Shown: in pieces, positions 44,726 to 57,800 of the stretch | Position numbering within the stretch: the stretch's first letter is position 1 | How the letters are laid out: every line of letters begins with the position of its first letter | Origin: Oenanthe sinensis | Lineage: Eukaryota > Streptophyta > Magnoliopsida > Apiales > Apiaceae | DNA length: 64,000 bases | Direction: 5' to 3' | Assembly: GCA_028671895.1 (NCBI GenBank) | Contig: JAPMAC010000221.1 | Location: 682,001-746,000 of the forward strand | Program-made: the position numbers and the translations under genes | The notes under the pieces: model-generated | Told to the model about the DNA's origin: nothing | Seen by the model: the letters and a program-made list of their open reading frames with translations, nothing else | Database searches by the model: none

Positions 44726-47050
44726 TCAAGCAGCTAAATAACAACTTCGTGCCATTTTTTGATCTCCTTTATCTTCTCCTACTCCATTCCTAGTTGTAAA
44801 TTTCAACTTTAGATGGTATGTAGAGGCTATCGCTTTGAAGGCATGCAGCCCAGTCCTACCAAGGATCGCGTTGTAAGTGGTGTTAGCCTTGATAACTAGG
44901 AAATTTAGCATTTGAGTGGACTATCGAGGTTCTTCGCCCATAGTCATGAGTAGTTGTATGATTCCTTCTATCCAGGATTCTACTCCATTGAAGCCATAGA
45001 TTGGCATGTTGGAGGGGGTCAATTGTGAATCATTATATCCCATATTCACAAAGGCTCCATAAAATAGGATATCTACAGACGATCCACCGTCCACCAAGAC
45101 ACTCTTCACCGGAGAGTTTCCTATGCCAGGGGTGATTACCAAGGGATCATCGTAGGGGAACTTTACACCTTCTAAGTCAGAATCATCAAATGACAAAGGG
45201 ACCTCAGTCCTTGCTCTCTTGGGAGGTTCTCTGACGATGCTCATCACCTCCCGGGCATATGCCTTCCTGGAGTTTCGAGAGTTACCTGCCGCAGTTGGCC
45301 CTCTTGAGATCATGTTGATCACAGGCCCTCTGGATTGATGGTTTCTGTCCTTGGGGTCAGTGTCTCTTCGTTTGTCGTTGTGACTCTTATCCTGCCTAGC
45401 ACCTTCCTTGGTGTATTTTTCTAACTTCCCCCTTCTAATTAGAAACTCAATCTCATCTTTTAACTGACGACAATCGTCAGTGTCGTGTCCCACATCCCTG
45501 TGGAACCAGCAGTACGCGTTCTTGTTCCTCTTCTCAGGATCAGTCCTTAGTGGCTTCGGCCATCGAAGATCCTTACCCTTCTCAATGTCCATTAATATTT
45601 GGCTATGGGCAGTATTTAGCCTCGCATATTCTGTGAACCTGGATCCTCCCTTCTTCATGGAGTCATTATCGTCATGCTTAGCATACTTGGCATCGACAGT
45701 ATACTCATCATCACTAAGTCGCTTCTTAGAGTAGGTGTTCGGGGTTTGAAACCCTTGGGCTTTCCTCATACTTTCCTCAGCCTTGATATACTTTTCAGCC
45801 CTCTCTTGGAGCTCGTTCATACTTTCAGAGGCCCTCTTAGCCAATGATCTCCTGAAATTTTCATCAGAAGTCCCTTGCTGTAGAGCTATCATAGCTACCT
45901 TCTGGTCTAAATCAGGGACCTTCAAGGCTTCTTTTGTGAAGCTATTCATATAATCTCTCAAGGACTCATTCTTTCCCTGGTGCATATTCATTAGCGAGGC
46001 TGAGCTCTTCTCATGGGTCTTACTGCTGATGAATTGTCCGATGAAGACCCTGCTCATATCCTTGAATGACTCAACAGAGTTTGGTAGTAGACGACTGAAC
46101 CACCGCTGAGCCATGCCACTCAGGGTTTGGGGAAACGTCATACACATAATAGCATCGTTTACAGGCTGCAACAACAGCGCATTAGAGAATGTGAGAACAT
46201 GATTTGAAGGATCCCCGGTTCCATCGTAGGCCCTAATTGTTGGCATCTTAAACTTCCTTGATATCTTTTCATTCATGATACTTTCAGTGAAAGGGGGAGT
46301 AGGATCATCTGGGTCTCCAAGGGGTAACAGGTCTTGGGTGTCAGCCCTAACACGACTTGTCCTTGTTTGCCTCCTAGTTAGGGGTTCGTCCAAATCTATC
46401 ACAGGCGCGTTTCTTATTGACCCTCTAGTACCTTCAATTCTGGGGCGTCGTTGCCTGGCTAACGCCCTTTCCAAGTCCTTCCTTAGTCGCTGTGCTTCAG
46501 CCTCATGAGCTCGTATCCTCTCTTGTAGGTTTGTGGAGTCAGTGTTTTGAGGCCCCCGGGGCTGGGTACCCCTTCCTCCAAGAAGCTCCTTGCCAGGTCG
46601 CCTCCTTCGAGGATTTATATCCTCGTCAGAAGACTCCTCATCGTCCGTAGAGTAAGGCCCAGAGAAATCATGATCTCCTGGTTGTGGGGTATAGTGGGGC
46701 AACAGCCCTTGCTCGTATGGGGGTTTATAGTTTCTCGGGAGTCCATAACGGGGGTCAGGTGTTACGGCAGACGAAATCTGCAGAGTAGGAGGAGCAATAA
46801 AAGTTGTACGAAGGGGTGGAATTACCTGGAGTGGAGTAACTGAAGCATGGATGGACACATCGGGGTTGGAAGGATGGACGACAATGCTAAGGGGTCCGGT
46901 ACGCTGAGTACTTGCTTCAGGGCCTCCCACGGAGGCGGTTGGGACAACAGTTTCTTGCTTCTGCGCGGTAGCGGGGGGAACGTCGGTGTCAACAGCGGTG
47001 TTAGGGATCCCCCCTTCGAGGGTGCTCGCGGTACTTCGTGTTCTTGCCAT
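44726..47050 (-). pseudogene. Gypsy2 gag-protease
   Basis: A 709-codon open frame (44921-47050) starts MARTRSTASTLEGGIPNT 34 bp after the PBS region. The gag domain has KMPTIRAYDGTGDPSNHV and FIGQFISSKTHEKSSASL. A CHHC finger (CWFHRDVGHDTDDC) lies near residue 525. The protease follows with KSVLVDGGSSVDILF (active-site DGG). It ends at a stop at 44921, and the rest of the protease (NTTYNAILGRTGLHAFKA) lies at 44726-44911 in a neighbouring frame. This is the most intact gene in the window. Confidence 0.9.
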
Positions 47051-47065
47051 GGTTGTTATTTGGTT

Positions 47066-47083
47066 CCCACAGATGGTGCCAAA
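47066..47083 (-). other. Gypsy2 primer-binding site
   Basis: Minus-strand TTTGGCACCATCTGTGGG directly after the 5' LTR. This is the Tat-group PBS pattern, different from the initiator-Met type used by the other elements here. Confidence 0.85.
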
Positions 47084-47177
47084 TGTTAAGGATTAAAAAT
47101 GAGGTGTATTTAATGCGCAATTAATGCTAGGGTTTGGGGAAGCTTCGAGCTTTAATGACTGCACTAACGTTTCGTGA
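47084..47177 (-). repeat. Gypsy2 5' LTR, internal-side piece
   Basis: 94 bp from TGTTAAGGATTAAAAATGAG, matching 36459-36552, then cut by the solo LTR with a CGTGA duplication (47173-47177 and 52124-52128). Confidence 0.92.
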
Positions 47178-50100
47178 TGTGACACCCCCAGATCAGGGAT
47201 CAGGGATCCGGGTCATCACGGTCCAATTGCAACAATAAATTACTCGCCTGCTTAACAATTATATCACAACATATCCTGGTGACCCCAATCCAAATACACA
47301 ACTCGAGCCATAGTCTCAGAAAACGAACTTAAAATAATAACAGTTATTATAATCCAACTGTAAACTCAGGATCTTATACTAATAACATAACCTCTACCTG
47401 AAGTTACATTAGAAGTAAACACTATTTCAACATTTATTATTACATTTCATATTTTACAATAAGTATTAGGATTCTAAACTGAAATCCTATCTAGCTTACA
47501 CCAGCTGTATAAGCCTTGAACCTGACTAACTCAAGCCCGAGCCTCTTCTTTCCTTTGCATCCCATGAACAAGTCTTTCTGCAAGATTTAAAGTTTACAAA
47601 AAGCAAGAATGAGCCAAAGAATGCTCAGCAAGATATATATTAGAATATTTTGTAATTTGCACCATGAAAAGGGTGGTAACCAATATTTATACCAACCCGA
47701 TGTCCAACAATATCAGTAAATAATTTGCAATATTTTTCTGCAGAAAGTTTAGCGAGATATATTTCGACAATAAATGAATCAGAGTTTACGATGCAAGAAG
47801 GTACTCAAAATAAGTATGCAGTTCGAGTTATTGTTGTACAACAATTTAAGTTCAAAATTATGGAATGACAATATCGGTAACTTAGCACGATGACATCAGT
47901 TACAGTGTTTATTCATTTAGAAATCAATAAGAAAGCAGTTCAAGATACTGCGAAAAGAATCGATAAAAGTTCAACAGTTCACATTAACATTATCAGTAAC
48001 TTAGCACCTTAGCTTTCGTTATAGTGTAGGACCAATGAAAGTTCAAAAGTTCCCATTAACACTATCAGTAACTTAGCACCACGGCTTTCGTTATAGTGTA
48101 GGACCAATGAAAGTTCAATAGTTCCCATTAACACTATCAGTAACTTAGCACCTATGCCTTTATTACAGTGTTAATGTCAAATTCCAATCGGAAGAATGAG
48201 ACTATATGGAGCATTCACCACGCCTATTGTACACGATGATCAGTCGTATAGTACAATAGTTAAGTAACCTTTTCTACTAGCAGAAGGATGATCCTCAACT
48301 GGTCATCACCCTAGGCAACACCTGGGCCTTTAAATGTTGGACCGTGTGTCACTAGGCCTCTTACGCTAGATGGACTGTGCCGTACACAAGCCTCTTACAC
48401 TTTTATCTCCAGTCCCCTTTGAATAATTTAAAAATCAACGAGTCTAGAAGGGAATTTAATCCAACCTTCCAGAATAACAACAATCCTCGCTACGATTTTA
48501 TCAAATCAACAGGTATGGAAAGGAATTTAATCTAACCTTCCAGAACAACAACAATCTTTTGTAAGATTTCAACATAAGATAATGGATTCACCTCCGGAAT
48601 TATGTGAAAGTAATCTCTTCTATATGTGGGTTGACTCTCAGTCAACTAATCAATAAGATAAAAACAATTGAATCAAGAAGACTCAAGAACACGACCAGGG
48701 AGTCGCTATATTAAAATATAATAACCTTAATGAAGAGTATTGAATTAGAAACAGATATAAATCCCGAAAGACCCAAGTATATATGAGAAGAATGTGAGGA
48801 TTATTCATTCATTCCCTAGTGTGGGGTTGTTAGCCCAAAAATATTCACAGAATATTTTATTGTTAATTAAATAATCTATATTTAATTAAAAATAATATTT
48901 AAAGAGTTTCTGGAAAGCTCCAAAATATTTTTAGAGATCATCAAAATATTTTAGTAGAGATTTGGGTACTCTATTAACCCTCGAATCTCAGTAGCTCGGG
49001 ATGATTAAAAATAATCAGAGTAATTTTTTTTTAAAAATATTGTTTCGGATAAAATCAGTTGACAATAATTGTCTTTTGAAATTCCCAATATTTAAATAAT
49101 ATTAAGATAATATTTAATATTATTTAAAACAATTAATAGAATATAAACATAATTAAATGATCTAGTTTTGAATGCTTCGTAATATTTAAATAATATTTAA
49201 ATAATATTAAATAATATTTAAATAACCTTCAAAATGAATATAAAATAATTCATTAATGTTGAAACGCTATTCAACCCTTTTTAAATAATATTTAATTAAT
49301 ATTTAAATATTATTTAAATAATTAAAATAATTATTTAAAATAATTAAGTGGATGATCCTCAGTGATCATCAAATAATCCTCAATACATTTTGAATCAAAA
49401 TAATTTTGATAGTGATCGACTACCGTCGAGAAAATACCCGCTCTCCCCGGTTAACCATCGAGTACCATGAAAGGTAACTCGACGCACAAAGCAGATGTCC
49501 AATCTGGTTACATGCATACTCTAACTTTTCGAGAAGTTCAGAGTAGCAGAAGAATCAAGTTATAAAGGAACAAAACAGTTCAAGGTGAATTGGCAATGTG
49601 CATTTTCAACAACAATGAGATGAGTAGTTTAAAACACAACAAAGCTTTATAATTGAAAAACTTATTATAAAGTCAAAGATTTCAAGGGCTCAAGATACTT
49701 GCATATACAGGAATCAAAATATTATGTAATAGAATTTGAAAATAGAGTTAAGAATCTTGCCTGGTGTCCATGATGCATATCCATGATCCCACTTGTAATC
49801 CAGAAGTTCTATCAATAGATATAAGAACTTTGATTAGTCCTTCTACTCGAGTTAACTAATTAACTCTACTAATCATAAGCACTTTTTATTAAGTATTAAC
49901 ATTCACTTCATGATTATTAAACCTCATGATTTTGATAAGCTAGGACCTCGATACTAATCCACAAACCTACATCGAGTCCAATTATGGTCATTACAATTTG
50001 CACTTGCTAGTTTTATTAACTCTTATTTTACCCGATATTTCACCTCATCGGGACTACTTTAGCTATTCGTAAAGCTATCTTGTCAATGATTTTTAATCAA

Positions 50101-52123
50101 TTTCTCTACACCAACATGTAGTCATGGCATTCCTCAACAACTTTCGTTACTTGACCGACTTGAGAAAAGTCCTCTAACTTGCTCGAAGTCGACTCCCAAA
50201 ACGGTTGTTTAACCTTTCCTCATGTTCATTTCACTCCAACACTCTGTTTTCTAGCATTTTTAATAAATTGGAAATTAATCCATTTGACATGAATCTTTCT
50301 CTGAGATCATCTTTGTACCACCAACAACATGTCATAATAAGTTCAATTCGAGCTAAGGTTGTTAGCTAGGTGAAACAATTCTCCAAAATTCAATGTTTAA
50401 GCAATTCGTAGGTTATAAACAATTTTTACTAAAATAGCTATATCTCCTACCTCGTTAATCCAATCGACTCACCGTTTGAGGCTACGCAAACTAGACTCAG
50501 ATTAGAACCAGACCCAGCAAGTCCTCAGCCCAGAAATAGTGTTAAGTAATCCGAACAATTCATCCAAAACAGTGGCTCCAGAATTACCATTTCTGTGATT
50601 TATGGTTACATGACTTTCACTCTACCAATTTTAATAGATCAGATTTTACTCCTTTTAATCCAATTCTTCTTCCTAGGTAATCTCAGATATTCCTAGTATT
50701 TAAAATAAAAGTTTCATGATTTATGGAATCCCCTAACTAGGGTGATCACAGCTTCAAAGTTCAAGGAAAACAGGATTTTCATTCTCTGCACTACCGTTAC
50801 TAAATCGACCATAACTTTTGGCTCGTAACTCCGAATGACGCAAAATTAGCGCTCAAGCGATCTAGAGACTAACTACTATCCAGTAATCTCATCAAACTAC
50901 TCAGACCATATCAAAAATGTTCCCAGATTTTTCTGGACATTTACAACAGAAAGGTCAAGAAAAAAATGGCATGGTTACGTTTGTTTTCTCATCGTTTTCC
51001 ATTTCTATTCTACTTCAATTCAGCCAACAAGCAATCCCAAACTCCTCCTTCAACCACATACTACATCGTACATCCATCCCAAGCCACTTAACTAACAAAA
51101 TTTATGAACTAAGAGCTTAACATCAAATTAACAAACCATGCATTTCTAGGATTAACCAAGCTTAATCCATACTACCCATAACGTATATAAGCTATAACAA
51201 TCATCATCCAAGCCATAAGAACTCAAGAATCAAAGAAAATAAATTTTTATTTTCGGAGTCACTATTCATCGTCACTTTCAAGTTACAAAAAGAGTAATCT
51301 AGAGATGGTGGGTGCTTGAGATGTTACCTTAGATGGGTAGAACATGGAAGGACCTTTCTTTTAAGCTATAGAACACCATAATCCATGGAAATTAGCTAGT
51401 TCTTTCCTTCCTCAAAAAAAATCTGCCGAATGGAGCTTGAAAGGGGGAGAGCTTAGCTGATTTTTCTTGTTGTTTAGAAAGTGTGGTGGAAGGTAGTGTT
51501 TTAAAAAGTTCGTGCGGTAGTCGCGTAATTTCCCGACGACGTTTTAATCTCTCGATCTTGTACCTTATTCATCCGACAAACTTAAGTTTTAAAATATAAA
51601 ATTCTCATTTTATAATTCTATTGTGAATTATTATTATTAACTTAATACTCTTTAATTATTTCGAGAATATAGGAAACAATTCTCCGGATAAATACTATTC
51701 ACTTACACCGTCTCTCAAATTTTGTTACGACTTTCATCCGTATTCCAAATTTATTTTATTAGACTAAAAATAATTATAAGTCCTATATTTATGACGTATG
51801 CTACCCTAAACACCGATACGATGAAGAATTTTCAAATTATAATTCTCCAAAAGCTGTCGATTTTACATTCACTCCAATATCTCGCAAATCCAAATCAAAT
51901 AGAAGAAATGGACATTGTCGAAAAACTAACTTGATTTACATTCACTTAATTATATCGTAGTTCCCGCAACATATTTTTGAATACCCTGCATATTAATAAT
52001 ACGGCCTCACATCTCAAGTACCTTATGACAAAAATAAATTCATAAAATTATTTATTCATAAAATGAAAAATTTTATCCAAAAATTCTTAATAATATCAAG
52101 TGTCAAAAATATAGGTTATTACA
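47178..52123 (-). repeat. 4.9-kb gypsy solo LTR inside the Gypsy2 5' LTR
   Basis: Plus-strand ends are TGTGACACCCCCAGATC and AGGTTATTACA, flanked by perfect CGTGA. Read on the minus strand it starts TGTAATAACC and ends GGGGGTGTCACA, typical of chromovirus (Tekay-type) LTRs. No gag-pol, PBS or PPT occurs inside, so it is a solo LTR left by recombination. Short blocks match the Gypsy1 LTR (TGCTCAGCAAG near 47619 and 55312; CCTAGGCAACA near 48311 and 55682), so the two families are related. Confidence 0.85.
47865..48175. repeat. 72-bp tandem repeat in the solo LTR
   Basis: CATTAACACTATCAGTAACTT units start at 47982, 48054 and 48126 (72-bp steps), with a weaker copy near 47875. They share TAGCACC and CTTTCGTTATAGTGTAGGAC. 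Confidence 0.88.
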
Positions 52124-52128
52124 CGTGA

Positions 52129-52648
52129 CTTCCTCAGGTCCTCGTTAACTGCCTATGTATCTCTGTTGTGTTTAGAGAATCAAGCCAAAACGTAGTTCTA
52201 AGGTTGAGGGATTAGGCCCTTTATATAGGCGCATAGAGGCCTTGGAATCAGAGTAGAAGTAGGAGACTTGGTGGCCAAGTCTCCTAGTGTCAAGGTTGTC
52301 TAAACCTCTTAGGAGTGAGAGTCCTTGTGGGACTCCTCCCATGTTTGGGTTTCTAGATCTTTCTAGGATTAGGGCCTTTATCAGGTTTTTCGGGCCTTAA
52401 TTAAGCCCTTATTAATTAATTACGAATTTAATTAATAACAGAGGCTTATTGGGCCTATGGCTTCAACAGAGCTGATAGGCTGGATTTTATAAATCCAATT
52501 GATTCTTGAATTACAAATCCAATTGATCCTAGGACTTATTTTCCTAGTTCGTTTTAAGGGCCCAAGCCTTTGGATCATACCAGGTCCAATAAATGAAATA
52601 ATAAATGCTATATTTATTATTTATTCAGGGCTATTTTTACCCATATCA
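52129..52648 (-). repeat. Gypsy2 5' LTR, outer piece
   Basis: 520 bp aligning with 36553-37038 but carrying a 34-bp segment near 52228-52262 that is absent there. Ends CCCATATCA before the CCTCT duplication. Confidence 0.92.
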
Positions 52649-52653
52649 CCTCT

Positions 52654-53376
52654 TTTATTAACAGAATAATACCAAAATTGTGCAGAAACGTTGCTGGCTA
52701 ATTGTTACCACTAGTAACAATCAACACTATGCCTTTACAGGTGAAAATATATGAAATCATTTTTTTCTCAGGTTTCAAAATTTGCCAGAAGTTTAAAACA
52801 GGTAAGGTTTCAAAAGCAGTTTCCGTAAAATTGAGTCTGAAAATCAGGTTTACTATAAGAAATGAAATCCCACCTCTTTTAAGTTATAAAAACGGGTGTA
52901 TATCTCAAGGTTATAAAAATAGATTGTAACATCCCTGATTTTGTTGAAAATAAGATCACAATTTAGGATTTTGAGAAATCAGGGTTCAGTTTCAAGTTTT
53001 AAGGTTTTGAAAGCGGTTGATAAATTTAAAATGGTTAATAAGGAAAACAGTTGTTTAGTTTTAGAAAATCTTGGTTGAAGTGTTTCAAAACAGTTGTAGG
53101 TTTCAAAAAAATATCGAGTTGTAAAAACTCAAGTAAACAGGTGGGAAAATAGGAAAATGGTAGAACAATATCGAAACAGGATCATAATATCAAGATAGAA
53201 GAACAACTGATACTAGATCCATAATATATAAGGTACCATAAAGGTACAATCCAACATAAGGTCATAGTACATCATCTGAAACTGAAACTGCTAACGTAAG
53301 AGCTAAAATACATCATCATATCAGGATAAGTCACTAGAAAGATAGACCCGTGCAAGGGTCAAAATCAACTAATACA
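52654..53376 (-). other. Gypsy1 leader, between its upstream ORF and the Gypsy2 insertion
   Basis: Non-coding, with repeated GGTTTCAAAA and AAAACAGGT strings. TGTAACATCCCTGATTTTG at 52925 looks like an LTR start of the chromovirus type, but I find no matching end, so it is not called as an element. Confidence 0.5.
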
Positions 53377-54669
53377 TCAAGATCTAAACTGGACTGCAGC
53401 AAAATAAAATATATCATGTAGTCCCATCAGCATAAACTCTATATGGTCTCGACACCAAAAACTCGTGTCATCCCAGCTACTATATGTACCCAAAAGTAAA
53501 TGGTAGGGATACACGAGCATAGATATACGTAATCCCTCCAGAAAAATCAGCAAGTCATCACAAAATATAGGGACGGCTAGATATATACACATGCCCAAAA
53601 TAACATCAAGGGGCAGGTCTAAAGAGCTCATTCACTCTACGGTGGAAGTCAGCAATACCATGAGTCTAAATATCCATAACCGCAGCGTGGTCTACATGAC
53701 CCAAGCTAGAAGAAGGTAGCCTCAAAATATCTGCCTGATCACTACCGAAAATGTCCATAGTAAGCTGATGCATCAAATCCATAGAAATATCTCTGACAAA
53801 AGCACTACCGCCCTGATGAACAGTTGAAGGGTCGGTAACATATAACAAGCGAAGAATACCTTCTCGGGTAGTGAACACCTCAACATATCTAGCACGAAGC
53901 CACTCATGCTGCCTGAGAATACCTTAGTAGGCATAAGTAGGAACAGAACCAACATCAAATCCGAACAACTCTGGTGGTAAAGGAGGTAGAGTATGTCCAA
54001 TAGTAGTAGTAAAGATAAGTGGCACCTCTGGCACACTAACAGCTGGAACTTGCCACCACAGAAACAACAGGCTCAATAGGAGCCTCAACAAACATTAGAG
54101 TAGGAATCATCCTAGTCTCCGAGATAGTAGTCTCCGAGATAGTAGAACTCTGGATCAAAGCAGATGCATCCACAACAGACATGTCCTCAGAAACTCGAGG
54201 AGCTCTAACGGGAGAATATAAATGCTCCTCCTCTGGATCAACAGCTCTAAAACCCAATATACTAGGCATATATCTCTCAGTAACGGTTCTCATGATCTCA
54301 ACAGAAATAGAATCAACACCGCTAAGTGGAGATCGGTGAAAACGATGAAGCATCTCATCTAAGGTCATCTCTCCCTGACACATAGGGGTCACAACATCAG
54401 AAACAGGTGTCACAGAAACAGAATCTGTCACCGACAGGGGTGAAACCAGCACCTCCTCAGGAACATCCTCTCTCTCAGGTGTGACTAAGTCTATCATGTG
54501 GAGGAGACACTAAGTCAATAACTGGAGGTACAGGGGCTTCCAAGATCTGAAGAGAAGAATCAGTACTATCATCTTCAAACTCCATCGGTCCAGCCGATGA
54601 CTCGTCTGCACTATAGTCATAATATAAGTATTCTATCGATGGATCACTATCAGGTTCTGAAAAAGACAT
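53377..54669 (-). pseudogene. Upstream ORF in the Gypsy1 leader, family not recognised
   Basis: About 200 bp after the PBS an ATG at 54669 opens MSFSEPDSDPSIEYLYYDYS, an acidic, serine-rich start. A one-base frame change near 54490, within a duplicated IDLVSPP/IDLVTPE sequence, leads to a second segment (54036-54497) with EMTLDEMLHRFHRSPLSGVD. Further shifted pieces follow (53666-53878, with TREGILRLLYVTDPSTVHQG). The composition and co-orientation suggest one broken gene of about 350-430 codons lying before gag. Gag proper starts at 36214, so this is an extra gene or a 5' extension. I cannot assign it to a known domain. Confidence 0.5.
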
Positions 54670-54864
54670 CTACAATATCAAAATAGTTATAAATCAGGTC
54701 AAATCTATCTTAGGTTCAAGTATATAAGTCACTAGAACCTTAAGTATACCTAAGTGGTATTTCTAATCCCCTAGGGAAACTCTCACTCTAAGTTCCCTCC
54801 GTTCTTCTTATATATCACCTCACTATATCTATAGGGTACTTTCACTCCTAAGAATATAGCTAAA

Positions 54865-54876
54865 GCTCTGATACCA
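54865..54876 (-). other. Gypsy1 primer-binding site
   Basis: Minus-strand TGGTATCAGAGC, four bases after the LTR end (spacer GAGA). Confidence 0.85.
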
Positions 54877-54880
54877 TCTC

Positions 54881-57800
54881 TGTAATAGCCTGAAACCCTG
54901 GCCTGGCGGTTTCAGGTGTCACAACACATCTCATCTCAATCTCAGAATAGATAAGTATAAAACTTACATGATCGCAACGGCACACAGCCAACAATCAACA
55001 CAATAACCACCTTTGTAGAGGAACGACGCTGTGCCAAGCGTACCCCGGGATCCACACATCATAATTCTAATTATAATATTACACAACTCAAAATAATATT
55101 ATTACAAGCCATAAATCTCTTGTTGTCTAAAACAGCTAAACTAGTTCGATAACTGGATCAAGTGGCTATAAACAAAGGGTTAAACAACCCAAAATATCTC
55201 ATCTTTGAACAATCCCCTTCCCCTTATCAGCTGGTTTGGGGTTCTCGGTGTTCTCACGTTTAACTGTGAACAAAGTCACAAAAAGAAAATACACAAGTAT
55301 GAGCGAATGATTGCTCAGCAAGTACACCACTGAGGTGATCAACAAATAAATAATTAACATAAATAGCAGAGGTTGATAAAGAAACTTACCTCAACATCAA
55401 ATCTCAAAACAAGGAATCACTATAACAAAGAAATCACAAAATAAATTCAGTGACATTCATGTCACTAAATAAATTCATAGGTCAAATCGAATAAGTGAGT
55501 TATTCCACAAAAGAAATAGTATTCAAAAAGTATTTATGGAACTGGTCGGTTCACCTTGTGAAATTCTACAGTGCTATCAACAACTATAGATATACCACCA
55601 CCCGTGATACCCCGTGATACGATCACTACCATGTCACAAGTATCACCCTCGTTTGCTAGCAGTCGGGTCCCTCTCTCAGACCCTAGGCAACATCAGTGCC
55701 CTATTTAAATATAAAATAAAATATGTCCTGCCCGTTCACAGAATTCACCACAGGATGTATACACAGAGCCTGCGTTGACCAGTAAAAATGAACTCCTCCT
55801 CGATCTCTATATCTCTTCATAACAGAATAAACACAGAGAAAATAATTTAATATTGGTCTGACTTCACTTACAGTGAATCAGTTGCTCCAAATATGTTATT
55901 AACTCGAACAATGGATTAATAAGAATTAAATAAATTTATTTGAGTTCGAAAAGAACAACCTCGAACTCTTCTTAGAAAGAAATTTAGCTGCCTCGAATGC
56001 AATGAGAGTAGCTTTAACTCGGTAAAATTTAATAATATTTAGCTGCTACGAAATTAGAGAGAACAACTATATATTATTAAATTTAATAATAATAATAAAA
56101 TAATAATAATATAAATTGTGGAACAAGAGCAGTAAATTTTGATACTTTACAATATGTAAGAAAATATTCAAGTGTCTCAAAACTTGGGTATTCACAGAAA
56201 GATAGGATGCGCAAAATATCTCAAAGCAGTTGAATGATATTTACAGAGATTTAGAAATAATTCTAAAAATGCAAGTAGCGCTGACAGTTAGAATTGAATC
56301 AGAATAAAAATTGAAGAATAATAAAATACAAGTCTCTTTTCACTTTCATCAACATGCTCAGATAATTTACTCAAAATACTCAAGAGTAAAAGTAGCAATG
56401 AACTTGCCTCAGTCCGTCGAACTTAGCTTATAGAATAAAAGAAAATGCTTGCTCCGAATTAAATCGAGCAGCTACTCCGTTTTACCTTTTCACAAAATAA
56501 TATTCTTCAGTCAACTTACATTTATTTGGATTTATCTAAATAAAATATTAATCACCAATTAAATCTCTCTTTTGTTTCTACATTCTTAAATAAAACTCAT
56601 TCTAATTCTATACTCAGTATCTCGCTCTATTTTCAATAAATAATCTATCAATAGTACCAATTTATTAGAAATTGATAAGTCCTCTCTTTTTTTCTAAATA
56701 ATCCGATAACACGCTCACGTCTCAAGTCCTAGCAAAATAAAACTCAATTAATAAATGTCCAATATTTCCTTCTTTTAAGTATGTGTCCAATGGTCTACTA
56801 TTTTAATAATACTCTCTTAAATAAAATAAGAGAATATTCTCTCACCAATATAATTTATTAATCTAATTATTAATCTTTCTTATTCTCGATTTACTCGTCT
56901 CAAACATTAACTAATAAAATAATATTTTATTCTCAGAATTTAACTCACTGATTTTATTAATGAACGGAAATGTCCTCTTTATAAAATGGACAATCCATAT
57001 CCAACCCAACACAAACATTATTCACCAATTAAGTAAAATTAAATCTCTAATTAAAAGTAGCAAAATCCCCCTTTTTACTCCCTCTTTCAAATACACAAAT
57101 TGATTGCAAAATATTCCTTAATATAATATTTTATTTTGAAAATCAGCAACACAACCTCATAAAAATATTAAAATAATAAAATATCACGACACCACCACAC
57201 CATGGCAGTGGCGGTGGCCGGACGGTGGCCGGAATCCGGTGACATCGCCGGCTGTCACCCCCCCCTACAATCTCTCTTCTCTCCCCATCATCTCTCTCTT
57301 TCTCCCGCTCTCTCTCCCTCGCTGCACTCTCCCTCTCCCTCATTGCACTCTCTCTTTCTCTCTCCGTCACCTCTCTTCCACCTCTCTCGCCGCCCCTCTC
57401 TTCATCTCCGGCGAGAAAAACACACACACACACACGTATACATACAACCCAAGCCACCACCCCATCTCTCTCCTTCTCCCCTCCATTTCTCTGGCCGCCG
57501 CGAACGCCACCACCACCACTGGCTTCCTGCCACCGCGGTGGGGTCTCCCCTGCTCTGGTTGGTACGACCCAACCCCAAATACAAACCCAATTTACATCTT
57601 CCCCAAATTCTAATTACAAAGCTTTAACACAAATACCCAATTCTAAATTAAAAAAACCCTAATTATCAATTTGGGGATTTTTTTCCAGATTTAGTAACCC
57701 ACCTTGTTACTCCAAAAATATCAGTTTCTAAAAAAATGGAATTAAAAACCTTTAATTATAATTGTACTCTCCAAAATAATAAAAACAGCGCCAAATGATT

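Larger units (their letters stand above)
36459..52648 (-). mobile_element. Gypsy2: Tat-lineage Ty3/gypsy retrotransposon with an antisense gene
   Basis: It is bounded by LTRs at 36459-37038 and 47084-47177 plus 52129-52648, and by a perfect CCTCT duplication. Order on the minus strand: 5' LTR (itself split by a solo LTR), Tat-type PBS, gag-protease, RT, two RNase H domains, integrase, an antisense gene, tandem repeats, PPT, 3' LTR. The dual RNase H, the CHHC gag finger, the TTTGGCACCATCTGTGGG PBS and the extra gene and tandem repeats downstream of pol all point to the Tat group (Grande, Retand and Ogre relatives). Without the nested LTR it is about 11.2 kb. Confidence 0.9.

Noticed and set aside
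45480..47089. Plus-strand frames opposite Gypsy2 gag
   Set aside because: Shadows of the 709-codon gag-protease frame. They do not match the antisense gene family.
57202..57627. Plus-strand 141- and 124-codon frames and a minus-strand RERE-rich frame
   Set aside because: Low-complexity CT/GA and CA repeats inside an LTR keep all frames open. No domain is seen.
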